Shown piece after piece: positions 13,921 to 15,859 of a stretch of DNA of 15,859 nt; within the stretch, counting starts at the first letter, position 1; every line of letters starts with the position of its first letter. The notes under the pieces are model-generated. The model did no database searches. It was given only the letters and a program-made list of their open reading frames with translations, and was not told where the DNA came from. The position numbers and the translations under genes are program-made. The stretch comes from an uncultured Brevundimonas sp. (lineage in GTDB: Bacteria > Pseudomonadota > Alphaproteobacteria > Caulobacterales > Caulobacteraceae). The DNA lies in contig CAMLNT010000037.1 in the NCBI GenBank assembly GCA_946481425.1, forward strand, positions 1 through 15,859. The letters are read 5' to 3'.

Positions 13921-15317
13921 GCGGCCGGAAGGAGAAGGGCGACCCGCAGCCCCGGCCCGGAGCCATCGAGCGAGCCGGGCCCCTCATCGAGCTGGATACG
14001 TCCGCCGTGCGCTTCGGCCACGGCCTGCACCAGCGAGAGACCGAGTCCCGAGCCTGGCTCCGTACGACTGTTGTCCAGCCGGACGAAGCGCTGGACGACC
14101 CGGTCGCGGTCTTCGTCCGGCACGCCCGGTCCGGTGTCCGTCACGGAGTATTCGACCTCTCCAGTCGACCGGCGACGCGCGCGCAGCATGACCGCACCAC
14201 CCGTCGGGGTGTATTTGATGGCGTTGTCGATGAGGTTGGCGAGGGCCTGGGCCAGGAAGGCGCGATTGCCCCGGATATCGAGACCCTGCTCGATCTCGGC
14301 GCCGAACTCCAGGCCCTTGTCCTCGGCGGCGGGTTCATAGAGTTCCGCCATGTCCGCGGCGAGATCGGCCGCGTCAATGACCGCCGGATCCGGCACATCA
14401 GACGCCGCCTGAAGACGCGCGATGGCCAGCACGGTGTTGAACGTCTTGAGCAGTTCGTCGGCCTCGGTCAGGGCCTGGGCAAGTGCGTCCTTGGCGTCGA
14501 CCCGCCCTGCTTCAGCGTCGATGAGGGCCACCTCCAGCCGCGCCCGCATCCGTGTCAGGGGCGAGCGCAGGTCATGGGCGATGGCGTCGCCGGCATGGCG
14601 AATCGAGGCCATGGACTGTTCGAGCCGATCCAGCATGGCGTTGAGCGCGCCGCCGAGCTCGTCCAGTTCGTCGCCGGTATTGCGGACAGTCGCGCGCTGC
14701 TTGAAGTCGCCGCCCTGGACGGCCGTCACCACGCGCGTGAGGCGACCAAGGCTGCGCTCCACCTGCCGGCTCACCAGCACCCCCCCGCCGAGGCCCAGCA
14801 GGAAGACCAGCCCCGCGGCGCCCCAGAGCGCCATCGAGAGCCGGGTCAGATAAGCCTCGGTGTCCCCGATATCCTCGCCCACGAAGAGCAGCTCGCCGCC
14901 CGACAGGCGGACCTGGACACCCATGGCCGCGCGGCGCACGACGCGTCCGCGAGCGTCGGCGCTGGAAAGACGGAATGAGTCCCACTGCTCTCCGCCGGAA
15001 TAGTCCTCGATCGGGCTTTCGTTGACATTGCCGGTCTGCGCCCGACCGTCTGCATCCATCAGCAGATAGATGTAGTCGCCGCCCTTCGAGGTCCGGTCGA
15101 TCAGCTCGACGTTCAGGGCGGAGACGCCCCGCTCGCGGTAGATGGCGGTCAGGACGGACAGCTCTCGCCGCACGTCAGCCTGGGCGCGCGTTTCGGCTTC
15201 GCTTCGCGACGCAAAGTAGATGAAGAGCAGCAGCGCGCTGGCCGCCGTCGCGAACAGGGCGAGGAAGAGAAGCGTCAGCCTGAACGGCGTGCGCCGGAAG
15301 ACTGACGGCAGCCTCAC
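13917..15317 (-). CDS. HAMP-domain sensor histidine kinase (EnvZ/PhoR-like)
   Basis: 466 residues from GTG 15317, 4 bp after the response-regulator stop, with GGAGG about 11 bp upstream. Order: TM1 (about 13-36), periplasmic sensor of about 120 residues, TM2 (about 159-182), HAMP (about 183-236, SRQVERSLGRLTRVVTAVQG), HisKA with phospho-acceptor His248 in AIAHDLRSPLTRMR, and HATPase_c with Asn361 and Asn365 (NLIDNAIKYTP), DTGPG (394-398) and GSGLGL (422-427). It is a membrane-bound kinase for the OmpR-type regulator encoded just upstream. The periplasmic domain is not one I recognise, so the signal is unknown. The stop overlaps the glnE start. Confidence 0.94.
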   Translation of the reverse strand: MRLPSVFRRTPFRLTLLFLALFATAASALLLFIYFASRSEAETRAQADVRRELSVLTAIYRERGVSALNVELIDRTSKGGDYIYLLMDADGRAQTGNVNESPIEDYSGGEQWDSFRLSSADARGRVVRRAAMGVQVRLSGGELLFVGEDIGDTEAYLTRLSMALWGAAGLVFLLGLGGGVLVSRQVERSLGRLTRVVTAVQGGDFKQRATVRNTGDELDELGGALNAMLDRLEQSMASIRHAGDAIAHDLRSPLTRMRARLEVALIDAEAGRVDAKDALAQALTEADELLKTFNTVLAIARLQAASDVPDPAVIDAADLAADMAELYEPAAEDKGLEFGAEIEQGLDIRGNRAFLAQALANLIDNAIKYTPTGGAVMLRARRRSTGEVEYSVTDTGPGVPDEDRDRVVQRFVRLDNSRTEPGSGLGLSLVQAVAEAHGGRIQLDEGPGSLDGSGPGLRVALLLPAA

Positions 15318-15321
15318 GGGC

Positions 15322-15859
15322 TCAGGCCTCCAGGCGGTATCCCGCCCCGCGCACGGTCTGCAGCATCGCCTTGTCGAAGCCCTTGTCGATCTTGGAGCGC
15401 AGGCGGCTGATATGGACGTCGATCACATTCGTCTGGGGATCAAAGTGATATTCCCAGACCTTCTCCAGCAGCATGGTGCGGGTCACCGACTGACCGGCGT
15501 GGCGCATCAGGAATTCTAGGAGCTGGAACTCACGCGGCTGCAGATCGATATCCTGACCGGACCGCGTGACCTCGCGGCTGATCAGGTTCATCTCCAGATC
15601 ACCCACCTTGAGGACTGTCTGGACCGAGCCCGTCTCGCGACGACGCGCGAGCGCCTCGACACGGGCGATCAGTTCGGGAAAGGCATAGGGCTTGACCAGA
15701 TAATCATCGCCGCCGGCCTTCAGGCCCGTGACCCGGTCCTCGACCTCACCCAGCGCCGACAGGAACAGCACGGGTGTCTGGTCGCCTTCGCGACGGAGGG
15801 TCTCGACCATACCCACGCCGTCCAGGCGCGGCATCATCCGGTCCACGACATAGACGTCG
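15322..15859 (-). CDS. OmpR/PhoB-type response regulator (5' end outside window)
   Basis: The frame runs off the right edge, so about the first 45-50 residues are missing; the first visible residues read DVYVVDRMMPRLDG. The Asp before RMMP is the expected phospho-acceptor. The receiver continues with Ser in LFLSALGE and Lys in YLVKPYAFPEL. The C-terminal winged-helix DNA-binding domain is complete: LKVGDLEMNLISREVTR, LQPREFQLLEFLMRHAGQSV, the recognition helix region NVIDVHISRLRSKID, and the wing TVRGAGYRLEA. It binds DNA when phosphorylated, most likely by the kinase encoded 4 bp downstream. The true start lies beyond the window; the internal GTG at 15846 is not the start because the receiver begins further upstream. 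Confidence 0.94.
   Translation of the reverse strand, partial: DVYVVDRMMPRLDGVGMVETLRREGDQTPVLFLSALGEVEDRVTGLKAGGDDYLVKPYAFPELIARVEALARRRETGSVQTVLKVGDLEMNLISREVTRSGQDIDLQPREFQLLEFLMRHAGQSVTRTMLLEKVWEYHFDPQTNVIDVHISRLRSKIDKGFDKAMLQTVRGAGYRLEA

Overview
The window is GC-rich and almost fully coding, with no gap above about 110 bases. It looks like a chromosomal segment of an alphaproteobacterium of the order Caulobacterales (Brevundimonas or Caulobacter type). The main reasons are a PleC-type cell-cycle histidine kinase, a cluster of GANTC (CcrM methylation) sites in front of it, and Caulobacterales-style small genes. I see no tRNA, rRNA, insertion sequence, prophage, CRISPR array or other sign of recent transfer.

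Layout. (1) 1-777 (+) is the 3' part of a hybrid histidine kinase with a C-terminal receiver. (2) It converges on a minus-strand Nramp-related metal transporter (774-2036). (3) Divergent from the transporter is a compact plus-strand set: a DUF962/Mpo1-like membrane protein, a secreted hypothetical protein and a DUF4126 membrane protein (2113-3628). (4) These converge on a minus-strand ALDH7/antiquitin-type aldehyde dehydrogenase (3625-5127). (5) Divergent from it are a two-CBS-domain protein (5230-5643), a conserved hypothetical protein (5741-6313) and the pleC-like kinase (6381-8855). (6) From 8859 to the right end everything is on the minus strand. Read in transcription order it is: OmpR-type response regulator (cut by the window edge), HAMP histidine kinase, glnE, EF-hand secreted protein, ECF sigma factor, putative membrane anti-sigma factor, CnrX/Metal_resist-like membrane protein.

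How the genes may work together. The minus-strand block is packed like one or two operons: 4-bp ATGA overlaps join kinase to glnE, sigma to anti-sigma, and anti-sigma to the sensor-like protein. The last three resemble a CnrH-CnrY-CnrX type envelope signalling module, with an EF-hand protein as a possible extra member. The response regulator and kinase pair coupled to glnE suggests that an envelope signal and nitrogen control (GlnE adenylylates glutamine synthetase) are co-expressed. The pleC-like gene sits alone behind a 67-bp leader holding five GANTC sites, which suggests control by DNA methylation through the cell cycle.

No clearly new defence or mobile system is visible. The points most worth a second look are the GANTC cluster, the Nramp homologue without the usual metal-site motifs, the regulator-kinase-glnE coupling with no visible Shine-Dalgarno at glnE, the CnrX-like protein with a single histidine, and the two identical CTAG shared-stop junctions. 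All assignments come from reading motifs by eye; no database search was run.
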